Shown here one piece after another: positions 57,508-64,000 of a DNA stretch of 64,000 bases (its first letter is position 1; every line of letters begins with the position of its first letter). The position numbers and the translations under genes were made by a program. The notes beneath the pieces are model-generated. The model did not search any database. It had not been told where the DNA came from and was given only the letters and a program-made list of their open reading frames with translations. Origin of the DNA: Comamonadaceae bacterium (lineage in GTDB: Bacteria; Pseudomonadota; Gammaproteobacteria; Burkholderiales; Burkholderiaceae_C); contig CANGNS010000019.1 in NCBI GenBank assembly GCA_947455465.1, positions 1-64,000 on the forward strand. Reading direction: 5' to 3'.

Positions 57508-57861
57508 TCAATTAGCCGGGATTTGGGCCGCGCCCGAGGCCGCTGGCGCCGCAGAGGCAGCGGCGCTGGCCGGTGCGGCTGGAGCCACCGCGCTGTCCAA
57601 AACGCTGGAGGTACCCGCCGGATGCAAATTACCAAAATAAGCCAGCGCCAAGGTGCACACGAAAAACACGGTGGCCAGGACGGCCGTAGTGCGGGACAAG
57701 AAATTGGCGCTTCCGCTGGCGCCAAAAAGACTGCCCGAGCCGCCGCTGCCAAAGGCCGCACCCATGTCGGCGCCTTTGCCATGCTGGATCAAGATCAGGC
57801 CGATCATCGCCACCGCTGAAATCATCTGCACTGTCAGGATGACTGTAACCATGTAACTCAT
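57508..57861 (-). CDS. secG: Preprotein translocase subunit SecG
   Basis: The 117-residue SecYEG accessory subunit has two membrane helices (about 5-25 and 55-75) around the conserved loop QHGKGADMGAAFGSGGSGSLFGASGSANFL. The C-terminus is an Ala/Pro-rich low-complexity tail of about 35 residues, common in this order. ATG 57861 and 57852 are both possible starts. tpiA lies 35 bases upstream on the same strand. Confidence 0.95.
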   Translation of the reverse strand: MSYMVTVILTVQMISAVAMIGLILIQHGKGADMGAAFGSGGSGSLFGASGSANFLSRTTAVLATVFFVCTLALAYFGNLHPAGTSSVLDSAVAPAAPASAAASAAPAASGAAQIPAN

Positions 57862-57896
57862 CTTCTACTCCTGGAAAAAACTCACACCGGGCCGCC

Positions 57897-58640
57897 TCAA
57901 CGCGCCGCCTGGACAATTGTTAAAAAATCAGGCGCTTTGAGGGCCGCGCCGCCGATCAAACCGCCGTCAATATCGTTCTCGGCCAGCAAAGAGGCCGCGT
58001 TGGCCGCATTCATGCTTCCGCCATACACGATGCGTACGCGATCGGCGCGCTCAGAGGCGGCCTGCAGCTGCTGGCGCAAAACCAAATGAACGGCCTGGGC
58101 CTCCTGCGGGCTGGCTGTTTTGCCGGTGCCAATGGCCCACACTGGCTCGTAGGCCAGCACAATTTCGCTGATGCAGTGCCCGTTGAGGTGCACCACAGCG
58201 GCCAATTGGCGCTTGACCACCTCAAAGGTCAGACCGGCCTCACGCTCAGCCAGAGTCTCGCCCACGCACACAATTGGGGTGATGCCCCCCGCCAAAGCGC
58301 GTTGCGCCTTGATCGCCACCAGTGCATCGGTTTCGTGGTGGTACTGGCGCCGCTCTGAATGGCCCACGATGGCATAACGGACACCAAAATCTTGCAGCAT
58401 CGCCGCCGAAAACTCGCCGGTGTAGGCCCCACTTTCGTGGGCGGACACATCTTGCGCACCCACAGCGATACCACTGCCCTGCACCAGCGCCTGCACCTGC
58501 GCCAGGTAGGGGGCGGGCACGCAGACCGCCACATCGCAAGCGCCCGGCGCCGCCAACTGCGCGCGCAAAGCGTCCAGCAAAGCGGTATTGGCGGCCAGAG
58601 AGCCGTTCATTTTCCAATTGCCAGCGACCAGTTTTTTCAT
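57897..58640 (-). CDS. tpiA: Triosephosphate isomerase
   Basis: The 247-residue TIM-barrel enzyme interconverts dihydroxyacetone phosphate and glyceraldehyde 3-phosphate. N-terminal AGNWKMNG contains the substrate Lys. IVGHSERRQ holds the catalytic His, and [15 protein letters not shown] holds the catalytic Glu and flexible loop 6. Start ATG 58640 overlaps the stop of the preceding oxidoreductase gene as ATGA. Confidence 0.97.
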   Translation of the reverse strand: MKKLVAGNWKMNGSLAANTALLDALRAQLAAPGACDVAVCVPAPYLAQVQALVQGSGIAVGAQDVSAHESGAYTGEFSAAMLQDFGVRYAIVGHSERRQYHHETDALVAIKAQRALAGGITPIVCVGETLAEREAGLTFEVVKRQLAAVVHLNGHCISEIVLAYEPVWAIGTGKTASPQEAQAVHLVLRQQLQAASERADRVRIVYGGSMNAANAASLLAENDIDGGLIGGAALKAPDFLTIVQAAR

Positions 58641-59638
58641 AAGGCAGCCCAGTCCAAAACAATTTTGCCCACATGCTGGCTCGCTTGCATCGCCGCATGG
58701 GCTTGGGCGGCCTGGCTGGCCGGGTAAGCCGCGTGCAGCACCGGCTTGATGGCGCCGCGCTCGAGCAAGGGCCACACATGGCGCAGCAACGATTGGGCGA
58801 TGGCCGCCTTAAATTCAATAGGCCGAATCCGCAAAGTGGAACCAGTAATCGTCAGTCGCTTGCGCAAAACCAGCCCGGCGTTGAACTCGGCCTTCACGCC
58901 GCCTTGCAAGGCAATCAAAACCAAACGGCCGTCCTCGGCCAGGCAATTGACCTCTTTGGCCACATAGTCGCCAGCCACCATATCCAAGACCAGATCGACA
59001 CCCCGGCCGCCGGTCATGCGGGCCACTTCGGCCTCAAAGTCCTGGGTTTTGTAATTGATCGCGTGGTCTGCGCCCAAGGCCAGGCAGGCCTTGCATTTAT
59101 CGTCATTGCCGGCGGTCACGATCACCGTGGCGCCCATGGCCTTGGCCATTTGGATGGCGGTCACGCCAATGCCGCTAGAGCCACCCTGGATCAGCAAAGT
59201 CTCACCGGCCTGCAGCCGACCCCGATCGCAAACATTGCTCCACACGGTGAAAAACGTCTCGGGCAAGCCCGCCGCTTCGGTATCGCTCCAGCCTTTAGGC
59301 ACCGGCAGGCACTGGCCTACGGGCGCCACGCACCATTGGGCGTAGCCACCACCGGTCACCAAAGCGCAGACGCGGTCGCCAACATGGATTCCAGCCGCCG
59401 CCATGGCCTGTGCGTCACCCGATTCGACCACGCCGGCCACTTCCAAGCCTGGAATATCCGAGGCTCCGGGCGGCGCGGGGTAGTGGCCCAGGCGCTGCAT
59501 GACATCGGGGCGGTTGATGCCGCTGGCGCCCACGCGAATGAGCAGCTCGCCAGCACCGGCGACAGGCCGCTCCCGCTGCGCAAGCACCAGCACCTCGGGC
59601 GCGCCGAAACTGGAAATCTCAATGACTTTCATGGGCAT
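58637..59638 (-). CDS. NAD(P)H quinone oxidoreductase (zeta-crystallin/PIG3 family)
   Basis: The 333-residue zinc-free medium-chain reductase has the cofactor motif [53 protein letters not shown] near the N-terminus is typical of the PIG3/QorA group. Members reduce quinones or alkenals with NADPH. The start is ATG 59638 or 59632. It is placed between pnp and tpiA, an arrangement shared by many Burkholderiales. Confidence 0.9.
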   Translation of the reverse strand: MPMKVIEISSFGAPEVLVLAQRERPVAGAGELLIRVGASGINRPDVMQRLGHYPAPPGASDIPGLEVAGVVESGDAQAMAAAGIHVGDRVCALVTGGGYAQWCVAPVGQCLPVPKGWSDTEAAGLPETFFTVWSNVCDRGRLQAGETLLIQGGSSGIGVTAIQMAKAMGATVIVTAGNDDKCKACLALGADHAINYKTQDFEAEVARMTGGRGVDLVLDMVAGDYVAKEVNCLAEDGRLVLIALQGGVKAEFNAGLVLRKRLTITGSTLRIRPIEFKAAIAQSLLRHVWPLLERGAIKPVLHAAYPASQAAQAHAAMQASQHVGKIVLDWAAL

Positions 59639-59666
59639 TCACCGGGGCAAGCGTTGCAGGGCACGT

Positions 59667-59686
59667 CGGGGCGCTTGCGCGCCCCG
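59667..59686 (-). terminator. GC-rich hairpin after pnp (possible terminator or RNA stabiliser)
   Basis: CGGGGCGC at 59667-59674 pairs perfectly with GCGCCCCG at 59679-59686 around a four-base loop. There is no T-run after it on the minus strand, so it may pause or protect the 3' end of the pnp mRNA rather than terminate. Confidence 0.4.
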
Positions 59687-59694
59687 GGCTCCGA

Positions 59695-61809
59695 TCAGGC
59701 GTGCTCGTTATGGACCGGACGGTCCAGCAAAGCCTTCATCGACAACTTAACACGGCCTTTTTCGTCCGTCTCGAGCACTTTGACACGCACGATCTGGCCT
59801 TCTGACAGGTAATCGGTGACCTTTTCCACACGCTCGTGCGCGATCTGGCTGATGTGCAGCAAACCGTCTTTGCCAGGCAGCAAATTGACCAAAGCACCGA
59901 AGTCCAAAATCTTGGTGATCGGGCCTTCATAGACCTTGCCGATTTCCACTTCGGCGGTGATCTCTTCAATACGGCGCTTGGCTTGCTCAGCCTTAGCCGG
60001 GTCGCTGGAGGCGATGGTGATGGTGCCGTCTTCCTCGATATTGATCTGGGTGCCGGTCTCTTCGGTCAGCGCGCGTATCACTGCGCCGCCTTTGCCGATC
60101 ACGTCACGGATTTTCTCGGGGTTGATCTTCATGGTGAACAGACGCGGCGCGAAGTTGGAGACTTCAGCTTTTGCACCGGCCATGGCTTCTTGCATCTTGT
60201 CCAAAATGTGCATGCGCGCTTCTTTAGCTTGGGCCAATGCCACTTGCATGATCTCTTTGGTAATGCCTTGGATTTTGATGTCCATCTGCAAAGCGGTAAT
60301 ACCGTTCGTGGTACCGGCCACTTTGAAGTCCATATCGCCCAGGTGATCTTCGTCACCCAGAATGTCGGTCAGCACCGCAAAGCGGTTGTCTTCCTTGATC
60401 AGGCCCATGGCGATACCGGCCACGTGCGCTTTCATGGGAACGCCAGCGTCCATCAGCGACAGGCAGCCGCCGCAGACCGAAGCCATGGACGAGGAGCCGT
60501 TGGACTCGGTGATTTCAGACACCACGCGCATGGTGTACGGAAACTCTTCTTTGCTCGGCAGACAAGCGGCCAAAGCGCGCTTGGCCAGACGGCCGTGGCC
60601 GATTTCGCGGCGCTTGGGCGTACCCACGCGACCGGTTTCGCCGGTGGCAAAGGGAGGCATGTTGTAGTGCAGCATGAAGCGGTCTTCAAAGTCGCCGCTC
60701 AGTGCGTCAATGCGTTGGGCATCGCGCTCGGTGCCCAAGGTGGTAACCACCAGCGCCTGGGTTTCGCCGCGTGTGAACAGGGCCGAGCCGTGGGTGCGGG
60801 GCAGCACGCTGTTGCGGATTTCGATAGCGCGCACCGTACGGGTGTCGCGGCCGTCGATACGGGGCTCGCCCGCCAGAATCTGGCTGCGAACGATTTTGGC
60901 TTCGATCTCAAACAGCAGGCCTTCGACCGCTACGCTGTCAAACGCAGCGCCTTCGGCTTTGAGCGCAGCCATCACGTCGGCATAAGCCAGGCGGCAGGCT
61001 TGGGTGCGGGCTTGCTTGTTGCGAATTTGGTAGGCAGCGACCAATTTGTCTTTGGCCAGGCTGTCAATTTTGGCGATCAGCGCTTCGTCTTTGGCAGGCG
61101 CTTTCCAGTCCCACACGGGCTTGCCCGCATCGCGCACCAATTCGTGGATGGCGTTGATCGCAATATTGCCTTGCTCATGGCCGAACACCACGGCGCCCAA
61201 CATGATGTCTTCGGACAGCTGCTGCGCTTCGGACTCGACCATCAGCACAGCCGCTTCCGTACCCGCCACCACCAAGTCCAGCACCGAGTCTTTACGGGCG
61301 GTTTGGCCGGGGTTGAGCACGTATTGGCCGTTGACATAGCCCACACGGGCCGCGCCAATGGGACCGCTAAACGGCACGCCACTGACCGACAAAGCGGCGC
61401 TCACGGCGATCATGGCAGCGATGTCTGCGTCCACTTCGGGGTTGAGCGATACGGTATGCACCACGACGTGCACTTCATTGAAGAAGCCTTCGGGGAACAA
61501 GGGGCGGATGGGGCGGTCGATCAGGCGGCTGGTCAGCGTCTCGAACTCGCTGGGGCGGCCTTCGCGCTTGAAGAAGCTGCCGGGGATCTTGCCTGCGGCA
61601 TAGCTTTTCTCGAGGTAATCCACCGTCAGGGGGAAGAAATCTTGGCCAGCTTTGCCTTCGGTGCGGGCCACAACGGTGGCCAAAACGACGGTGCCGTCCA
61701 TATCGAGCAGCACAGCGCCGGTCGATTGGCGTGCGATTTCTCCGGTCTCCATGGTGACCGTATGCTGGCCCCACTGGAAGGTTTTACTAACTTTTTTGAA
61801 CATGGTCAT
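59695..61809 (-). CDS. pnp: Polyribonucleotide nucleotidyltransferase (PNPase)
   Basis: This 704-residue 3'-5' phosphorolytic exoribonuclease forms a trimer and is part of the RNA degradosome. Two RNase PH-like domains (about 1-140 and 310-540) flank a helical linker. The second has [14 protein letters not shown] and the active-site region [21 protein letters not shown] and S1 RNA-binding domains follow ([51 protein letters not shown]). Start ATG 61809 is supported by GGAG seven bases upstream; a second ATG lies at 61803. The long leader with a strong stem fits autoregulation. Confidence 0.97.
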   Translation of the reverse strand: MTMFKKVSKTFQWGQHTVTMETGEIARQSTGAVLLDMDGTVVLATVVARTEGKAGQDFFPLTVDYLEKSYAAGKIPGSFFKREGRPSEFETLTSRLIDRPIRPLFPEGFFNEVHVVVHTVSLNPEVDADIAAMIAVSAALSVSGVPFSGPIGAARVGYVNGQYVLNPGQTARKDSVLDLVVAGTEAAVLMVESEAQQLSEDIMLGAVVFGHEQGNIAINAIHELVRDAGKPVWDWKAPAKDEALIAKIDSLAKDKLVAAYQIRNKQARTQACRLAYADVMAALKAEGAAFDSVAVEGLLFEIEAKIVRSQILAGEPRIDGRDTRTVRAIEIRNSVLPRTHGSALFTRGETQALVVTTLGTERDAQRIDALSGDFEDRFMLHYNMPPFATGETGRVGTPKRREIGHGRLAKRALAACLPSKEEFPYTMRVVSEITESNGSSSMASVCGGCLSLMDAGVPMKAHVAGIAMGLIKEDNRFAVLTDILGDEDHLGDMDFKVAGTTNGITALQMDIKIQGITKEIMQVALAQAKEARMHILDKMQEAMAGAKAEVSNFAPRLFTMKINPEKIRDVIGKGGAVIRALTEETGTQINIEEDGTITIASSDPAKAEQAKRRIEEITAEVEIGKVYEGPITKILDFGALVNLLPGKDGLLHISQIAHERVEKVTDYLSEGQIVRVKVLETDEKGRVKLSMKALLDRPVHNEHA

Positions 61810-61893
61810 GGTCTAACTCCATTGCTTTCTCAACAGGTGGGAGGTGCAGGCCACCTCGCCAAAGCCCGGATGCAAAGTCACAGCCCACGATGC

Positions 61894-61931
61894 CATTCCA
61901 GAGCCCCTTGAGGCCAAATTGCTCTGGAATG
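61894..61931 (-). promoter_or_regulatory. Long stem-loop in the pnp leader
   Basis: CATTCCAGAGC at 61894-61904 is the perfect reverse complement of 61921-61931, with a 16-base loop. One wobble and one further pair extend the stem to about 13 base pairs. It lies 85-120 bases before the pnp start. In E. coli the pnp leader forms a stem cut by RNase III that underlies PNPase autocontrol; the same role here is inference. Confidence 0.55.
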
Positions 61932-61966
61932 ACACAGCTTCGTACTGCTTTCCTTGTCTCCGAAGT

Positions 61967-62000
61967 AAAAAACGCCTGAGCTAGTGTCCTAACTCAGGCG
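61967..62000 (-). terminator. Rho-independent terminator downstream of rpsO
   Basis: CGCCTGAG at 61973-61980 pairs with CTCAGGCG at 61993-62000. On the minus strand the stem is followed by six T residues (61972-61967). It lies between rpsO and pnp, so part of the rpsO transcripts should end here while read-through feeds pnp. Confidence 0.9.
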
Positions 62001-62020
62001 CTTGTGCTCATATTTCCGAC

Positions 62021-62287
62021 TTATTTGCGCAGGCCCAGCTTGGCAATCAGTGCGGTGTAACGGTCGGCGTCTTTGTGCTTGAGGTAGTCAAGCAGTTTGC
62101 GACGGCGGCTGACCATGCGCAAGAGGCCGCGACGGCCATGGTGGTCTTTGGCATGGGTTTTAAAGTGGGGGGTCAGTTCGTTGATCCGGGCGGTCAACAA
62201 GGCGACTTGAACCTCAGGGCTACCGGTATCACCGGCTTGGCGGGCATTGTCTTTAACGACGGCCGCTTTGATTTCAGATGCGATCAT
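62021..62287 (-). CDS. rpsO: 30S ribosomal protein S15
   Basis: The 88-residue protein binds the 16S rRNA central domain early in 30S assembly. [51 protein letters not shown] covers the signature. It precedes pnp in the usual rpsO-pnp order. GGAAATACACC precedes the start. Confidence 0.97.
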   Translation of the reverse strand: MIASEIKAAVVKDNARQAGDTGSPEVQVALLTARINELTPHFKTHAKDHHGRRGLLRMVSRRRKLLDYLKHKDADRYTALIAKLGLRK

Positions 62288-62374
62288 GGTGTATTTCCGT
62301 AAGTTGTCTTTGTAACTTGCGATTGCGGCTGGAACTGCTGCAAACGTGCGCCTGGCACAACGCCAAGCCTGCTA

Positions 62375-62400
62375 ATTATAGCGGGGGCGGCAAAACCGCC
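62375..62400 (-). promoter_or_regulatory. Likely rpsO promoter region with adjoining hairpin
   Basis: TATAAT on the minus strand at 62380-62375 is a consensus -10 box about 90 bases before rpsO. No good -35 box is seen. Just upstream, GGCGG-CAAAA-CCGCC (62386-62400) forms a GC-rich hairpin near the stop of the binding-protein gene and may end that transcript. Confidence 0.45.
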
Positions 62401-62408
62401 CGGCGGGC

Positions 62409-63722
62409 CTAGAAACGCTGCATCGCGCAGGTCTCGGGCTGGCGTGCCTGCTCGGCGCTCAGCGTCTTGACCACCCGAAAGCCAAAACCCGAGCCTTCCA
62501 CGTCAAATTTCACGCCTGGCGAGCCCTGGCGCTCCATCACGCCCACCACCAGGGGCTGCTGGAACTGGTGGTCGCTGGCGCGCATGGCGCCGCTTTGGTC
62601 CGCCAAACTGACGCTCACGCCCTCCAGCGCCCGCGCCACCTCGGCCGCTTCGGGCAACTCGCCGGGGCTGATGCGCTTTACCGCCTCGCCCATCGCCTGG
62701 GCCAGGGCCTCGACCATCAGCTGCATGCGCAGGTGCACATAGTCGTCCTCGGGCCGGGGAAAACGGGCCCGAAAGGCGCGGTAAAAGGCATCGGCACCCT
62801 TGGTTTGCACATTGGGCAGCCACTCGGCCACGGCCAGCACCTTGCCTACGCCGGCCTCGCCCATGGCCGCCGGCGCGCCCAGCGCATTGCCGTAAAAAGT
62901 GTAAAAAGTGCCCTCAAAACCGCCCTCGCGCGCCGCCTTGACCAACAGCGTCAGGTCCGGGCCGAAGTTGCCGGTCAGCACCGCCTGCGCCCCGCTGGCC
63001 TTGATTTTGGCGATATAGGGCGTGAAATCCTTGATGCGCAAAAGCGGGTGCAGCTCCTCGCCGGCGATGCGGATGTCCGGGCGCTGCTGCGCCAGTTGCT
63101 GGCGCGCCTGGCGCAACACGCTTTGGCCAAAGCTGTAGTCCTGCCCCAGCAAATACACCGCTTTAAGCGCTGCGTCCTCGCGCAGCACCTGCATCAGCGC
63201 GGCCAGGCGCATGTCGGCGTGGGCGTCAAAGCGGAAATGCCAAAAGCTGCATTTCTCATTGGTCAGCGCCGGGTCTACCGCCGCGTAGTTCAAAAACAGC
63301 ACCCGGCGCGCCGGGTCGCGGGCATTGTGTTTTTGGATGGCGTCAATCAGCGCCGCAGCCACCGCCGAGGAGTTGCCCTGCAGCACCACCCGCGCCCCGC
63401 CGTCAATGGCCAGGCGCAGCGCCGAGAGCGCCTCTTGCGTTTGGCCCTGGCTGTCAAAGCGCTCCAGCACCATGGGCACGGACCCCTTACCCAAAGCCAC
63501 GCCCCCACGCGCATTCACCCGCTCGATGGCCCAGCTGAGGTTGCGGAAAACCGCCTCGCCGCCGCTGGCGTTGGGGCCGCTCAGGCCCTCGATCAAGGCC
63601 AGCTTCAGCGGCGCAGGTGCCGCTTGTGCGCCGGGCAAAAAACACAGGGCCAGCGCCGCTAAGGACGCACCACATAGCGCCTTGCAGCGCCTTTTCAAGA
63701 CCTGACACACAACAATAAACAT
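62409..63722 (-). CDS. Periplasmic substrate-binding protein of branched-chain amino acid ABC transporter type
   Basis: The protein has about 437 residues from ATG 63722. The signal peptide is the hydrophobic stretch ALCGASLAALALCFLPGAQAA. The mature part starts with PLKLALIEGLSGPNASGGEAVFRNLSWAIERVN, a type I periplasmic-binding-protein fold of the Leu/Ile/Val group (Peripla_BP_6). No permease or ATPase gene is adjacent, so it is an orphan or its partners lie elsewhere. The start is uncertain: the frame is open to ATG 63812, and a TTG nearer the signal peptide is also possible. Confidence 0.82.
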   Translation of the reverse strand: MFIVVCQVLKRRCKALCGASLAALALCFLPGAQAAPAPLKLALIEGLSGPNASGGEAVFRNLSWAIERVNARGGVALGKGSVPMVLERFDSQGQTQEALSALRLAIDGGARVVLQGNSSAVAAALIDAIQKHNARDPARRVLFLNYAAVDPALTNEKCSFWHFRFDAHADMRLAALMQVLREDAALKAVYLLGQDYSFGQSVLRQARQQLAQQRPDIRIAGEELHPLLRIKDFTPYIAKIKASGAQAVLTGNFGPDLTLLVKAAREGGFEGTFYTFYGNALGAPAAMGEAGVGKVLAVAEWLPNVQTKGADAFYRAFRARFPRPEDDYVHLRMQLMVEALAQAMGEAVKRISPGELPEAAEVARALEGVSVSLADQSGAMRASDHQFQQPLVVGVMERQGSPGVKFDVEGSGFGFRVVKTLSAEQARQPETCAMQRF

Positions 63723-63815
63723 GAAGAAAAAAGCTTGAATTTGACGCAAAGGCGCACACCTCGTATCCAGGCGGAACTCATGGTGAGGGCCGCGCAGTCT
63801 AATCGGAGTCATCGT

Positions 63816-64000
63816 ATGTTTTTAACCGCCAACACCAGCCCCTGGGCCCTTCAAGCCATCTCGCAAGCCGACGCCCTGCAGCGGCGAAAGGCCTTTGCCC
63901 AAGTCGACCGCCTGGTACGCCAGTGGACGCAAAGCGCAGCGCCCGCAGCCGTTAAGCAAAGCACCTTGCAGCAAGACGACAAAGCCTACACCCTCAGCCT
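63816..64000 (+). CDS. Unrecognised protein, N-terminal 61 residues (3' end outside window)
   Basis: An open frame starts with ATG 63816, has GGAG seven bases upstream, and runs off the right edge without a stop. The residues (MFLTANTSPWALQAISQADA, then a region rich in Gln and Ala) match no family that I recognise. Its start is only a few bases from the alternative start of the divergent binding-protein gene. Codon use fits the chromosome, so a real gene is likely. Confidence 0.6.
   Translation, partial: MFLTANTSPWALQAISQADALQRRKAFAQVDRLVRQWTQSAAPAAVKQSTLQQDDKAYTLS

Noticed and set aside
59836..61911. Antisense open frame of 691 codons opposite pnp
   Set aside because: It mirrors a strongly conserved pnp gene, has a His/Gln/Gly-biased composition from reading GC-rich codons backwards, and shows no recognisable domain.

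Overview
The window is a GC-rich chromosome segment from a betaproteobacterium of the order Burkholderiales, most like the Comamonadaceae. The evidence is gene content and order: rpsO-pnp-quinone reductase-tpiA-secG-tRNA-Leu-nuoA to nuoN in one direction, separate nuoC and nuoD, a soluble NAD-linked formate dehydrogenase, and a TPP-riboswitch-controlled thiBPQ operon. This placement comes from family knowledge and was not checked by a database search.

Layout. 1-9.3 kb: 3' end of ppc, argH, a BASS-type transporter overlapping a D-aminoacylase-like amidohydrolase, an M48 protease-lemA pair, and an acyl-CoA synthetase. 9.3-16.05 kb: an accessory island with lower and uneven GC. It holds two small HTH regulators, one with a large inverted-repeat operator, an AlbA-type ATP-binding protein with an internal 21-bp tandem repeat, a membrane-anchored unknown, a TIR/deoxyribosyltransferase-like protein with a winged-helix tail, and a decapitated type I restriction gene (hsdR). 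Divergent from these are a NUDIX fusion protein and a PD-(D/E)XK nuclease-like protein. 16.1-28.2 kb: a set of genes that reads as one-carbon oxidation. It has a cytochrome P450 directly downstream of glutathione-dependent formaldehyde dehydrogenase, then a SulP transporter, then mobA, fdhD, fdsA, a fused fdsG-fdsB and an oxalate/formate-family transporter. 28.2-33.1 kb: apbC, metG, nadB. 33.1-36.7 kb: thiQ, thiP, thiB and their TPP riboswitch. 36.7-42.9 kb: a large FtsX-type permease, an AttH/CrtC-like lipocalin protein, an MsbA-like exporter and a DUF1178 protein. 42.9-57.2 kb: the complete 14-gene nuo operon. 57.3-62.3 kb: tRNA-Leu(GAG), secG, tpiA, a quinone oxidoreductase, pnp and rpsO. 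62.4-64 kb: a periplasmic amino-acid-type binding protein and the start of an unrecognised gene.

How the genes may work together. If the P450 is an O- or N-demethylase (inference), its formaldehyde would be oxidised by FrmA to S-formylglutathione and on to formate. The Fds dehydrogenase would then convert formate to CO2 with NADH for complex I. The island looks like the remains of a type I restriction locus whose methylase and specificity genes are gone, with a possible NAD- or nucleotide-cleaving effector and its membrane-anchored neighbour remaining. That pair is the best candidate here for a poorly described system.
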